Source: SIG603 sp963621245 | GTDB lineage: Bacteria; Bacillota; Clostridia; Oscillospirales; Acutalibacteraceae | Length of the DNA stretch: 64,000 nt | Direction of reading: 5' to 3' | NCBI GenBank assembly: GCA_963621245.1 | Contig: CAVFCW010000010.1 | Coordinates: forward strand, 1-64,000 | Part shown: positions 8,250 through 16,652 of the stretch, in pieces | How the letters are laid out: each line of letters opens with the position of its first letter | Position numbering within the stretch: position 1 is the stretch's first letter | Position numbers and translations under genes: made by a program | Notes under the pieces: model-generated | Told to the model about the DNA's origin: nothing | The model's input: only the letters and a program-made list of their open reading frames with translations | The model's database searches: none

Positions 8250-9845
8250 TCAGATTTTTATTGCGTTTACGGCTTCCTTTTCGGCTTTCAAAAGCTTTTT
8301 GTAAGCCGAGATGTAATCGTCAAATCCCTTTTTGCCCTCGTCGCTCGGGAGAACGGTGCTTTTTTCGCTTGCGGCAAAAACTTTGTTCTCGAGGAAGCTT
8401 TCGAGAGTTTCTTTGTCCTCTTTGTTTATAAGGTAAGCTGCGAGAAGTGCCATACCCCACGGGCCGCCCTCGCCGGCGGTTTCCATGACGGATACGGGAA
8501 TTCCCAGTGCGTTAGCCATTACGCTTTGACCTACGCCCTTTGCCTTGAAAAATCCGCCGTGACCGTAGAATTTATCCATGGTTACGCCCTCTTCGTCGAA
8601 GAGAATGTCGTTACCGATTTTAAGTGCGGCGCATGCCGAATAAAGAAGAGATCTCGAGAGATTTTGGAAGGAGAACTCGGACTCGGGACTTCTTGCAAGC
8701 AAAGGTCTGCCCTCGCTTAATCCCGTGACAGGTTCGCCCGAGAAATAGCCTATGCTTATAATGCCGTCGCAGTTTTGTTTTCCTTTGTCGGCGGCGGCAA
8801 AAATTGCCGAAAGAGCGTCGTAATAATCAAGCTTGAAGCCAAAGCCCTCGGCGGCAGAGACAAACATTTTTGCGTATGCGTTTATGTCGGACGTGCAGTT
8901 GTTCACGTGAACCATGGCGCACGGCTTGCCTGTCGGAGTTGTTACCATATCTATTTCGTGATGAACTTTTTTAAGCGGTTTCTCGATTACGCTCATTGAG
9001 AAAACAGATGTGCCCGCCGAGACGTTTCCCGTTCTCACGGCAACGCTGTTTGTTGCGGTCATACCTGTTCCGGCGTCTCCCTCGGGAGGAGCAACGGGAC
9101 AGCCTTCTTGAAGCTCGCCCGTGGGATCGAGGTAGAGTGCGCCCTCTTTTGTGAGAACGCCCGCATTTTCGCCAGCCAAGAGCACCTTTGGGAAGATGTC
9201 GGAGAGCTTGTAGCCCATTTTGTTATTGGAGAGAATGCCGTCAAAAATTTCCTCCATGTGTTTATCGTAGGCGCCGGTTTCGGAGTCGATGGGGAACATT
9301 CCCGATGCGTCGCCTATGCCGAGAACCTTTTCGCCCGTAAGAACATAATGCACGTAGCCGGCAAGGGTTGTCATAAATGCAATGTCCTTTGCGAAAACTT
9401 CACCGTCGAGAATTACTTGGTACAGGTGAGAAACGCTCCAGCGAAGCGGTATATTGAAATTAAATTTTTCTGTGAGAATTTCTGCCGCCTTACCCGTGTT
9501 TGTGTTTCTCCATGTGCGGAATTCTCCGAGCTGAGCGCCGTTTTTATCAAATGCGAGAAAACCGTGCATCATAGCCGAAAATCCCATGGCGGAAAGCTTT
9601 GTGAGTTTTACGCCGTATTTATCGGATACGTCTTTTTTGAGTGCGGAATAAGCGTCTCTTATGCCGTCCTTAACTTCAGCGAGGGAGTACGTCCAGAGGT
9701 TGTTCACAAGGGAATTTTCCCACTCGTGACTGCCTGACGCAATGGGGGAGTAGTCCTCGCCTATAAGAACAGCCTTTATTCTTGTGGAGCCGAGCTCTAT
9801 GCCCAAAACGGCTTTACCCGACGATATGTAATTTGCCGTTGTCAT
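8250..9845 (-). CDS. FGGY-family carbohydrate kinase
   Basis: 531 aa sugar kinase with the actin-like two-domain ATPase fold. GIELGSTRIKAV (15-26) is the N-terminal phosphate-1 motif. The C-terminal half carries GHGGFF and ETAGEGGPWGMA, the phosphate-2/adenosine region. The family phosphorylates ribulose, xylulose, fuculose, glycerol and related substrates; which one cannot be read here. The length and C-terminal motif look closest to ribulokinase/xylulokinase-type proteins. The gene stands alone, without an adjacent isomerase or aldolase. An isomerase of the L-fucose/L-arabinose family at 55910-57394 is a possible but distant partner. AAGGTG precedes the ATG. Confidence 0.85.
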   Translation of the reverse strand: MTTANYISSGKAVLGIELGSTRIKAVLIGEDYSPIASGSHEWENSLVNNLWTYSLAEVKDGIRDAYSALKKDVSDKYGVKLTKLSAMGFSAMMHGFLAFDKNGAQLGEFRTWRNTNTGKAAEILTEKFNFNIPLRWSVSHLYQVILDGEVFAKDIAFMTTLAGYVHYVLTGEKVLGIGDASGMFPIDSETGAYDKHMEEIFDGILSNNKMGYKLSDIFPKVLLAGENAGVLTKEGALYLDPTGELQEGCPVAPPEGDAGTGMTATNSVAVRTGNVSAGTSVFSMSVIEKPLKKVHHEIDMVTTPTGKPCAMVHVNNCTSDINAYAKMFVSAAEGFGFKLDYYDALSAIFAAADKGKQNCDGIISIGYFSGEPVTGLSEGRPLLARSPESEFSFQNLSRSLLYSACAALKIGNDILFDEEGVTMDKFYGHGGFFKAKGVGQSVMANALGIPVSVMETAGEGGPWGMALLAAYLINKEDKETLESFLENKVFAASEKSTVLPSDEGKKGFDDYISAYKKLLKAEKEAVNAIKI

Positions 9846-9878
9846 AATTCACACCTTCTTGTTATTAAATCTACGCTA

Positions 9879-9907
9879 ATATTAAAACAAAAGCGGTGTT
9901 TTTTCAA
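9879..9907 (-). promoter_or_regulatory. predicted promoter of FGGY kinase
   Basis: Minus strand TTGAAA (9907-9902), 17-nt spacer, TAATAT (9884-9879). Confidence 0.55.
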
Positions 9908-9921
9908 GCACGGAGAAAGTT

Positions 9922-9949
9922 TTGAGAATTACTTTTTTATTGATATAAT
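9922..9949 (+). promoter_or_regulatory. predicted lepA promoter
   Basis: TTGAGA (9922-9927), 16-nt spacer, TATAAT (9944-9949). It is divergent from the kinase promoter and leaves a leader of about 75 nt before lepA. Confidence 0.6.
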
Positions 9950-10032
9950 CTCGGATTTATGTTATATTTTATCGTAAATATTAAGAGAAAAAATCACTTC
10001 AAAATACTGTTTGGTTTAAAAAGGAATCACAA

Positions 10033-11838
10033 ATGGATCAGAGTAAAATCAGAAATTTCAGCATTATAGCTCATATAGATCACGGCAAGAGCACACTTGC
10101 CGACCGTATTCTCGAGCAGACAAAATCCGTTGCGCTTCGCGATATGGAAGATCAGCTTCTCGATAACATGGATCTCGAGAGGGAGAGAGGAATCACGATA
10201 AAGGCTCACGCCGTCACGCTCAACTACACCGCAAAGGACGGCGAGGAGTACGTTTTCAACCTTATCGACACTCCCGGCCACGTCGACTTTAACTACGAGG
10301 TTTCGCGTTCCCTTGCCGCTTGCGAGGGCGCAGTCTTGGTTGTTGACGCTTCTCAGGGAATTGAGGCTCAGACACTTGCGAACACTTATCTTGCGGTTGA
10401 TGCTGGCCTTGAAGTTATCCCCGTGCTCAACAAGGTGGATCTTCCCAGTGCCGACCCCGACAGAGTTGCAAACGAGATTGAGGACGTAATCGGTCTTCCC
10501 GCCGAGGACGCACCGAGAATAAGCGCAAAGACGGGACTTAACATAGATCAGGTCATGGAAAAGATAGTTTCCGACTGCCCGTCACCTGTCGGCGATGCGA
10601 GCGCACCGCTTCAGGCACTCATTTTCGACTCCTACTATGACGCTTACAAGGGCGTTATCGCTTATGTAAGAATAAAAGAAGGAACGGTTCGCACGGGCGA
10701 CGTCATCAAGATGATGGCTGTCGGCTCCGAGTTCACCGTCACCGAATGCGGATATTTGAGAGCCACAAGCTTTGACCCCGTCGGAACTCTTGAGGCGGGC
10801 GAGGTAGGTTACATTGCCGCTTCAATCAAGAACGTCCGTGACGCAAGAGTCGGTGACACAATAACTCACATTGAACGCCCCGCCGCCGAGGCACTCCCCG
10901 GTTACCGTCAGGTTCAGCCTATGGTTTTCTGCGGAATTTATCCCGCTGACGGCGCACACTACGCCGATCTTCGTGAGGCACTCGAAAAGCTCCAGTTAAA
11001 CGACGCCTCCCTCACATTCGAACCCGAAACTTCAATCGCTCTCGGCTTCGGTTTCCGCTGCGGATTTTTGGGACTTCTCCACACGGAGATTATTCAGGAA
11101 AGACTTGAAAGAGAATTTAACCTCGACCTCATCACAACCGCACCGAGCGTTGTCTACAAGATAACGAAAACGGACGGCGAGGTGGTTTATATCGACAACC
11201 CGACCAACTACCCCGATCCGAGCAATATAAGAGAGGCGGAGGAGCCGATTGCAAACGCTCATATTTACTCCCCGACCGAGTATGTCGGAAACATCATGGA
11301 GCTTTGTCAGGACAGACGAGGAGTATTTAAAGATATGAGCTACATAGATACCGACCGAGTTGATATTCACTACGAGCTTCCGCTCAACGAGATTATCTAC
11401 GACTTCTTTGATGCGCTTAAATCGAGAACAAGAGGTTACGCAAGCTTTGACTATGAGGTAAAGGGTTATCAGAAGTCAAGCCTTGTCAAGCTTGACATCA
11501 TGCTCAACGGCGAGGTTGTTGACGCACTTTCGTTCATCATTCACTCCGACAAGGCTTATTCCCGTGCGAGAAGAATGTGCGAAAAGCTCAAGGAGAAAAT
11601 TCCGCGCCACCTCTTCGAAATTCCCGTTCAGGCTTGCATCGGCGGAAAGATTATCGCCCGTGAGACGGTCAAGGCTATGAGAAAAGACGTTCTTGCAAAG
11701 TGCTACGGCGGCGATATCACCAGAAAGAAAAAACTTCTCGAAAAGCAGAAAGAAGGAAAGAAACGTATGCGCCAGCTCGGCACCGTCGAGGTTCCGCAGG
11801 ATGCGTTTATGGCTGTTCTCAAGCTTGACGAGGAATAA
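10033..11838 (+). CDS. lepA: elongation factor 4 (ribosomal back-translocase LepA)
   Basis: Ribosome-associated GTPase that acts on stalled elongating ribosomes. 601 aa, the usual length. The GTPase motifs are AHIDHGKST (G1), DTPGHVDF (G3) and NKVD (G4). They are followed by EF-G-like domains II, III and V and the Lys/Arg-rich LepA-specific C-terminus, which begins near MRKDVLAKCYGGD. AAGGA lies upstream of the ATG. It is followed after only 8 nt by hemW, an order also known from Bacillus, though here the hrcA-grpE-dnaK genes do not follow. Confidence 0.97.
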   Translation: MDQSKIRNFSIIAHIDHGKSTLADRILEQTKSVALRDMEDQLLDNMDLERERGITIKAHAVTLNYTAKDGEEYVFNLIDTPGHVDFNYEVSRSLAACEGAVLVVDASQGIEAQTLANTYLAVDAGLEVIPVLNKVDLPSADPDRVANEIEDVIGLPAEDAPRISAKTGLNIDQVMEKIVSDCPSPVGDASAPLQALIFDSYYDAYKGVIAYVRIKEGTVRTGDVIKMMAVGSEFTVTECGYLRATSFDPVGTLEAGEVGYIAASIKNVRDARVGDTITHIERPAAEALPGYRQVQPMVFCGIYPADGAHYADLREALEKLQLNDASLTFEPETSIALGFGFRCGFLGLLHTEIIQERLEREFNLDLITTAPSVVYKITKTDGEVVYIDNPTNYPDPSNIREAEEPIANAHIYSPTEYVGNIMELCQDRRGVFKDMSYIDTDRVDIHYELPLNEIIYDFFDALKSRTRGYASFDYEVKGYQKSSLVKLDIMLNGEVVDALSFIIHSDKAYSRARRMCEKLKEKIPRHLFEIPVQACIGGKIIARETVKAMRKDVLAKCYGGDITRKKKLLEKQKEGKKRMRQLGTVEVPQDAFMAVLKLDEE

Positions 11839-11846
11839 GAGAATAA

Positions 11847-12971
11847 ATGAAAAGCTTCGGAATTTATATTCACGTGCCCTTTTGCGAGAGTAAATGCCCC
11901 TACTGCGATTTTTATTCGAGACCGCCCAAGGGTTCGGGAAAAAACAAAGAAGAATATATAAAGGAATACACAGCCGGCGTAAAAAACCGGCTTGTTTCTT
12001 ATGCGAAAAAATACGGCTCAAGACCCGTGGACAGCGTTTATTTCGGCGGCGGAACTCCAAGCGTTTTGGGCGCAGATGCACTCGCGGAGATTTTGGCGGC
12101 GATAAAAGAGAATTTTCACGTTACGACCGATGCGGAAATAACAACCGAGGCAAATCCATGTTCCGTGGACGAGGAATTTTTTCTCACGCTAAGAAAAAGC
12201 GGATTTAACCGTCTTTCCATGGGACTTCAGTCGGCAAACGGGGAAGAGTTAAAACTTCTCGGCAGACGCCACACGGCAGAAGAAGCCGCAGAAAAGGTGA
12301 GACTTGCCCAAAAGTGCGGTTTTGACAATATTTCCCTTGATTTGATGATCGCTTTGCCGAATCAGACAGAAGAAAAACTCAAAACTTCGATAGAATTTTG
12401 TGCGGCTCTCGGTGTTAGGCATATATCGTCTTATATTCTCAAAATAGAAGAAAACACCGTTTTCGGCAAAAAGGGAGTAGAAGCACTCGATGACGACAAA
12501 ACCGCCGAACTCTATCTTTTTATGGTGAACGAGCTTGAAAAGCACGGCTACGCCCAATACGAGATAAGCAATTTTGCAAAAAAAGGATTTGAGGCAAGGC
12601 ATAACACGAGGTACTGGCGAGATGAGGAGTACCTCGGAATAGGGCCGGCGGCTCATTCATTTATGGACGGGGAAAGATTTTATTTTCCGAGAAGTCTCGA
12701 AAGTTTTTTGCGTGGTGAAGAGCCGATAAGCGACGGCACGGGCGGCGACATCGAAGAAAAAATTATGCTCAAACTAAGACTTTGCGAAGGGCTTACAAAA
12801 GAAGATTTGAGCGAATATCAAAACGGAGAAGAAGTCTTTTTGCGTGCAAAAAAGGCGGCTTTAATGCTGCCGAAGAATTTAATTCACACGGAAGAAATAA
12901 AAATCAGCCTTACCGCAGAGGGATTTTTGGTATCGAACAGCGTGATAGAATTTATTCTCGAGAGAATTTGA
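11847..12971 (+). CDS. hemW: heme chaperone HemW (radical SAM, HemN-like)
   Basis: 374 aa radical-SAM protein. The cluster motif CESKCPYC (Cys13, Cys17, Cys20) at the extreme N-terminus and the GGGTPS motif that contacts SAM are visible. The size and missing N-terminal extension place it with HemW, which binds heme and helps insert it into proteins, rather than with the longer coproporphyrinogen dehydrogenase HemN. Annotation pipelines often confuse the two. It is likely in one transcript with lepA. Confidence 0.88.
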   Translation: MKSFGIYIHVPFCESKCPYCDFYSRPPKGSGKNKEEYIKEYTAGVKNRLVSYAKKYGSRPVDSVYFGGGTPSVLGADALAEILAAIKENFHVTTDAEITTEANPCSVDEEFFLTLRKSGFNRLSMGLQSANGEELKLLGRRHTAEEAAEKVRLAQKCGFDNISLDLMIALPNQTEEKLKTSIEFCAALGVRHISSYILKIEENTVFGKKGVEALDDDKTAELYLFMVNELEKHGYAQYEISNFAKKGFEARHNTRYWRDEEYLGIGPAAHSFMDGERFYFPRSLESFLRGEEPISDGTGGDIEEKIMLKLRLCEGLTKEDLSEYQNGEEVFLRAKKAALMLPKNLIHTEEIKISLTAEGFLVSNSVIEFILERI

Positions 12972-13161
12972 GATTTTTGTTTAGACGGTTCAAAGAAGAC
13001 TTTGCCTTTGTGCAAAAGTGAATATATCCTAACTTGCTAAATGTGAATTTTTATTGAACTTGTGTAAAGCGTTAGTTTTGCCTAATGCTCAAATTGTGAC
13101 AAATGCACTACAAATTTCTTTGTACAAACAGCCAAAATTAAAATCGTTCGAACAAAATCCC
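12972..13161. other. intergenic stretch between hemW and ferredoxin promoter
   Basis: No ORF with a ribosome binding site is visible. One 7-bp stem-loop GCGTTAG/CTAATGC (one G-U) near 13069-13088 lacks a T-run, so no clear hemW terminator can be named. Confidence 0.5.
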
Positions 13162-13189
13162 TTGATTTTTAAGTTGATTGTGCTATCAT
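13162..13189 (+). promoter_or_regulatory. predicted ferredoxin promoter
   Basis: TTGATT (13162-13167), 16-nt spacer, TATCAT (13184-13189). Confidence 0.5.
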
Positions 13190-13203
13190 AAAGGCGTGTT
13201 AAG

Positions 13204-13227
13204 GAATTAATTTTAGAAGATTAATTC
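13204..13227 (+). other. palindrome in ferredoxin leader
   Basis: A perfect 8-bp inverted repeat GAATTAAT/ATTAATTC with an 8-nt spacer lies between the predicted promoter and the ribosome binding site. It is placed like a repressor operator, but no regulator is known. Confidence 0.4.
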
Positions 13228-13258
13228 ACAGTTGTAAAAACTTATGGAGGTATATATC

Positions 13259-13429
13259 ATGGCATACAAGATTTCTGATGATTGCATCATGTGTGGTGCT
13301 TGCGCAAGCGAGTGTCCTGTAGGAGCTATTTCCGAGGGCGACGGCAAGTACGTTATCGACGCTGACAGCTGCATCGAGTGCGGCGCATGCGAGGGTACAT
13401 GCCCTGTCGGAGCACCTTCTGCCGAGTAA
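13259..13429 (+). CDS. 2[4Fe-4S] ferredoxin
   Basis: 56 aa clostridial-type electron carrier. Two cluster motifs are visible, CIMCGACASECP (near residues 11-22) and CIECGACEGTCP (near 39-50), each with the CxxCxxCxxxCP pattern. The preferred ATG at 13259 has a perfect GGAGGT seven bases upstream. A start five codons earlier would overlap that site and is rejected. It is a single-gene transcript with its own promoter and a strong terminator, as expected of an abundant carrier serving many anaerobic redox enzymes. Confidence 0.97.
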   Translation: MAYKISDDCIMCGACASECPVGAISEGDGKYVIDADSCIECGACEGTCPVGAPSAE

Positions 13430-13463
13430 TTTTTTCGGTCGAAGAAAATTAAATTGAACTTTT

Positions 13464-13497
13464 AGCCGAGGCTTTTTCGCCTCGGCTTTTAGTTTTT
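13464..13497 (+). terminator. ferredoxin terminator
   Basis: A 9-bp stem AGCCGAGGC/GCCTCGGCT with a 6-nt loop, followed by TTTAGTTTTTT. Confidence 0.85.
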
Positions 13498-13508
13498 TCA
13501 AAATGCTG

Positions 13509-13537
13509 TTGGTATATTTACAAAAATAAGGTATAAT
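13509..13537 (+). promoter_or_regulatory. predicted promoter of rhodanese-TtcA gene
   Basis: TTGGTA (13509-13514), 17-nt spacer, TATAAT (13532-13537). It probably serves the run up to rsmI. Confidence 0.6.
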
Positions 13538-13578
13538 CATATAATCAGAAGAAAACAGAAAGAAGTTTAGGAGCAAAT

Positions 13579-14733
13579 ATGCCTGATATATACGAAAATA
13601 TAGAAGTCGGCTTGTCGCAGTGGCAGACGGGCAGAGATAAATATTCTCCCGTTGACATTCGTGACGACGTGGCTTACGCCTACGGACATCTTCCGGGTTC
13701 GGTTAATATAGCGCAAAGCGAGATTGAGAAAGATTTCTCAGTTTTGCCAAGAAGACCGCTTCTTATCTGCCGTTCGGGAGAGATAAGCCTTTTGCTTGCC
13801 GAGAGACTTCGCGAGGCGGGAATCGAGGCATATTCCTTTGCACCCGGCTATGCCGGCTGGCTCAGGGAAACACTTCGAACAGAGCAGAGCAAGGCAAAGG
13901 ACGTTGAGGCTTCCATAAGAAAGAAATTCACAAAGAAAATCTGGCGCCGCTTTGCGGGTGCGGTCAAGTCCTACGAGCTTGTAAAACCCGGCGACTCCAT
14001 AGCCGTTTGCATATCGGGCGGCAAGGACAGCATGCTCATGGCAAAGTGCTTTCAGGAGCTTAAGCGACACAATAAATTCCCGTTTGAAGTTAAATTTCTC
14101 GTTATGGATCCCGGTTACACCCCCGCCAACAGAGAGATTATCGAGAACAATTTGAAAATGCTTGATATTCCCGCTCACATATTCGAGAGCGATATTTTCG
14201 AGTCGGTTTTCGGTGTTGAAAAAAATCCGTGTTATCTCTGCGCAAGAATGAGAAGAGGCTACCTCTACGAGGAGGCAAAAAAACTCGGTTGCAACAAAAT
14301 TGCGCTTGGACATCATTATGACGATGTTATAGAAACTACGTTGATGAGCATGCTTTCTGGCGGACAGATTCAGGGCATGATGCCAAAGCTTCACTCCACA
14401 TCGCACCCCGGTATGGAGATAATAAGACCGCTTTATCTCATCCGTGAGGACGACATCAAGCATTGGCGCGATTATAACGGCCTTTACTTTTTACAGTGCG
14501 CATGCAAGTTCACCGAGACCTGCACCACCTGTCACACGGGCGAGGGCCCCACGGGTTCAAGACGTGTTGAGACCAAAAAGCTCATTCAGGAGATTAAGAA
14601 AACAAATCCGCAGGTTGAGGCGAATATTTTCCACAGTCTTGAGAACGTTATGCTCGATACCGTTATCAGATATAAGAAAAACGGCGAAGTGCATTCGTTT
14701 TTGGACGATTACGACGACAGCAATAATCAATAA
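13579..14733 (+). CDS. rhodanese-TtcA-like fusion (probable tRNA thiolation enzyme)
   Basis: 384 aa with two parts. Residues about 20-100 are a rhodanese domain with the candidate sulfur-carrying Cys64 in CRSGE. Residues about 115-384 are a TtcA/TtuA-type PP-loop ATPase with SGGKDS (146-151), a CxxC pair (Cys218/Cys221) and a late cysteine cluster (Cys307, 309, 315, 318). TtcA-family enzymes adenylate a tRNA base and replace oxygen with sulfur, often using a [4Fe-4S] cluster. A fused sulfurtransferase could hand sulfur directly to the active site. The tRNA position modified is unknown. AGGAG precedes the ATG. Confidence 0.8.
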   Translation: MPDIYENIEVGLSQWQTGRDKYSPVDIRDDVAYAYGHLPGSVNIAQSEIEKDFSVLPRRPLLICRSGEISLLLAERLREAGIEAYSFAPGYAGWLRETLRTEQSKAKDVEASIRKKFTKKIWRRFAGAVKSYELVKPGDSIAVCISGGKDSMLMAKCFQELKRHNKFPFEVKFLVMDPGYTPANREIIENNLKMLDIPAHIFESDIFESVFGVEKNPCYLCARMRRGYLYEEAKKLGCNKIALGHHYDDVIETTLMSMLSGGQIQGMMPKLHSTSHPGMEIIRPLYLIREDDIKHWRDYNGLYFLQCACKFTETCTTCHTGEGPTGSRRVETKKLIQEIKKTNPQVEANIFHSLENVMLDTVIRYKKNGEVHSFLDDYDDSNNQ

Positions 14734-14763
14734 TATATTTTTAATTCCGAAGGAGGAGAAATC

Positions 14764-14943
14764 ATGAGCGTACATACTTTAATCGAAAAGCACAGAATCA
14801 ATGACGCAAAGAAAAAAGAGGAGCTCGAAAAGCTTCACAAGGAGCAGCTTCAGGAAAAGTTCAAAGAGGGCTTTGTTTTGGGAACGGTATTCGGCACCTG
14901 CATCGGCACTCTTGCCGCTTTGACATTTGGCAGAGATGACTGA
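14764..14943 (+). CDS. 59-aa small membrane protein, unknown
   Basis: A small gene with a perfect AAGGAGG nine bases before its ATG. Residues 1-35 are a highly charged, Lys/Glu-rich helix likely to form a coiled coil. Residues 36-54 are a Gly- and Thr-spaced hydrophobic segment (GFVLGTVFGTCIGTL) resembling a glycine-zipper membrane helix. It ends GRDD. It starts 30 nt after the thiolase-like gene, and its stop overlaps the start of the TrmN6-like gene, so it is part of that operon. No family recognised; the layout recalls short YtxH-like proteins. Confidence 0.75.
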   Translation: MSVHTLIEKHRINDAKKKEELEKLHKEQLQEKFKEGFVLGTVFGTCIGTLAALTFGRDD

Positions 14944-15682
14944 TTTTTGTGAGAAGAGCATGTTGGGAAAATGGGAGCCGCTCGGGAAAAAGGCTAAGGT
15001 CTTTGTGACGAAAGAGCACTCGTTTAATACCGACACGATACTTTTGGCGCATTTTGCGGCACCCAAGCGAAAAGAAGCCGCAGCCGATTTCGGAACCGGC
15101 TGCGGTACTGTTCCGCTCATTTGGGCAGCAAGGTATTCTCCAAAAGAGATTTTTGCGGTCGAGATTCAGGAGCAAGCGTATCTTCAGGCAAAAATGAGCA
15201 TTGAGGAGTGCGGCTTTGACATAAATCTCATTCGCGGCGATGTGAACAATTACAGGGAGCTTTTTCCAAAGCAAAATCTCGATTTGATAGCGTGCAATCC
15301 GCCTTACAAAGCAAACGGCAGAGGAATAAAGAACGAAATCGAGAACATGAAAATTGCTCGCCACGAGGATTTTTTGAGCCTTGAACAGCTTGCCGATGCG
15401 GCTAAATTTTCGCTTAAATTCGGCGGCAGACTTTGCATATGCCAGCGCCCCGAGAGGCTTTGCGATGCCATGAATATTTTCCGTGAGAGAAGTCTTGAGC
15501 CTAAAAAGCTGAGGCTTGTGCAGACGAGAAAGGACACGGCACCGTTTATTTTTCTGCTCGAAGCAAAGCGCGGCGGAAAGCCGGGACTTGAAATTTTGCC
15601 GACGCTGATTCTTGAGGAGAACGGCGAGACCACAAAAGAGATGCTCGAAATTTACGGTGATTATAAGGATTATCAAAAATGA
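14936..15682 (+). CDS. tRNA1(Val) (adenine37-N6)-methyltransferase-like protein
   Basis: 248 aa class I SAM methyltransferase. The SAM motif is DFGTGCGT, and the N6-adenine catalytic motif NPPY is seen in ACNPPYKANG. Architecture and operon partners fit the TrmN6/YabB family, which methylates a tRNA base; the exact target is not certain here. The ATG at 14936 overlaps the previous stop by 8 nt and suggests translational coupling. A later ATG at 14960 is an alternative, and a TTG at 14927 is unlikely. Confidence 0.82.
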   Translation: MTDFCEKSMLGKWEPLGKKAKVFVTKEHSFNTDTILLAHFAAPKRKEAAADFGTGCGTVPLIWAARYSPKEIFAVEIQEQAYLQAKMSIEECGFDINLIRGDVNNYRELFPKQNLDLIACNPPYKANGRGIKNEIENMKIARHEDFLSLEQLADAAKFSLKFGGRLCICQRPERLCDAMNIFRERSLEPKKLRLVQTRKDTAPFIFLLEAKRGGKPGLEILPTLILEENGETTKEMLEIYGDYKDYQK

Positions 15683-16584
15683 TATATGAAGAAACAGAGC
15701 TTTTAGGCGAAACAAGCGAAGAAATTTCCTTTGAGGATGAGGGTAAAAACGAGATAAAAAAGGGTGCGCTCTATGTGGTTGGCACGCCGATAGGCAATCT
15801 TTCGGATTTTTCTCCGAGAGCGGTGCACACTCTTGCAAACGTTGATTTTATCGCCGCAGAGGACACAAGAGTTACGGTGAGACTTTTGAATCACTTCGGA
15901 ATAAAAAAGCCGCTTGTCAGCTACTTTGAGCACAACAAGCTTCAAAGAGGAGACGTTATCTGCCGCAGAATTTTGGCGGGTGAGAGTTGCGCTCAGGTTT
16001 CGGACGCTGGCATGCCGGCAATAAGCGATCCGGGTGAGCTTCTCGTTAAGCAGTGCGCCGAGCTGGGAATTCCTGTTTATGTCGTTCCCGGACCGACAGC
16101 CATGGCGTCGGCTCTTGCGGTGTCGGGACTGCCGACGGGAAGATTCACATTCGAGGGATTTTTGAGCGTGAACAAGAAAAACAGGCGCGAGCACCTCGAA
16201 GATGTGAAAAACGAAAAACGCACGATGGTTTTCTATGAGGCGCCGCACAAGCTTTTATACACGCTTTCCGATATGCTTGAGGCATTCGGCGACAGAAAGA
16301 TTGCGATTGTGAGAGAACTCACGAAAATTCACGAGGAAGTTAAGCGCACAACACTCAGTGAAGCGCTTGATTTTTATACGGAAAATCCTCCCAAGGGAGA
16401 GTTTGTGCTTGTTATTGACGGCGCAAAGGAAACTGCCGAAAAGGAACTCACTTTAGAGGACGCTTTGAAGTCGGCAAGAGAGAAAATCGAAAGCGGAATG
16501 AGCGCGTCGGCGGCGGCAAAGGAAACCGCTAAGGAAACGGGTTTCAGAAAAAACGAAATTTACAGGTTGCTTGTAGAAGAATAA
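15679..16584 (+). CDS. rsmI: 16S rRNA (cytidine1402-2'-O)-methyltransferase
   Basis: 301 aa tetrapyrrole-methylase-fold enzyme. Conserved blocks are YVVGTPIGNL, AAEDTR, SDAGMPAISDPG, VPGPTA and FEGFL, all diagnostic of RsmI. It 2'-O-methylates C1402 in the decoding centre. The first about 28 residues are an acidic extension not usual in the family. The ATG at 15679 overlaps the upstream stop by 4 nt, which supports this start. YabB-like methyltransferase followed by rsmI is a familiar Firmicutes order. Confidence 0.95.
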   Translation: MIYEETELLGETSEEISFEDEGKNEIKKGALYVVGTPIGNLSDFSPRAVHTLANVDFIAAEDTRVTVRLLNHFGIKKPLVSYFEHNKLQRGDVICRRILAGESCAQVSDAGMPAISDPGELLVKQCAELGIPVYVVPGPTAMASALAVSGLPTGRFTFEGFLSVNKKNRREHLEDVKNEKRTMVFYEAPHKLLYTLSDMLEAFGDRKIAIVRELTKIHEEVKRTTLSEALDFYTENPPKGEFVLVIDGAKETAEKELTLEDALKSAREKIESGMSASAAAKETAKETGFRKNEIYRLLVEE

Positions 16585-16587
16585 AAA

Positions 16588-16627
16588 CAGAACCGAGAGA
16601 TTTTCTTTTCTCTCGGTTCTGCTTTTA
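16588..16627. terminator. bidirectional terminator between rsmI and YitT-like gene
   Basis: A perfect 13-bp stem CAGAACCGAGAGA/TCTCTCGGTTCTG has T-rich flanks on both strands and lies between convergent genes. Confidence 0.85.
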
Positions 16628-16652
16628 TGTAAAAGAAAGTATGACTTGGTTA

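Noticed and set aside
9108..9737. 209-codon plus-strand frame
   Set aside because: Antisense to the FGGY kinase, which has motifs throughout this region.
14861..15838. 325-codon open frame on the minus strand
   Set aside because: It lies antisense to the TrmN6-like gene, has no ribosome binding site, and its translation is Arg/Phe/Cys-rich shadow sequence.
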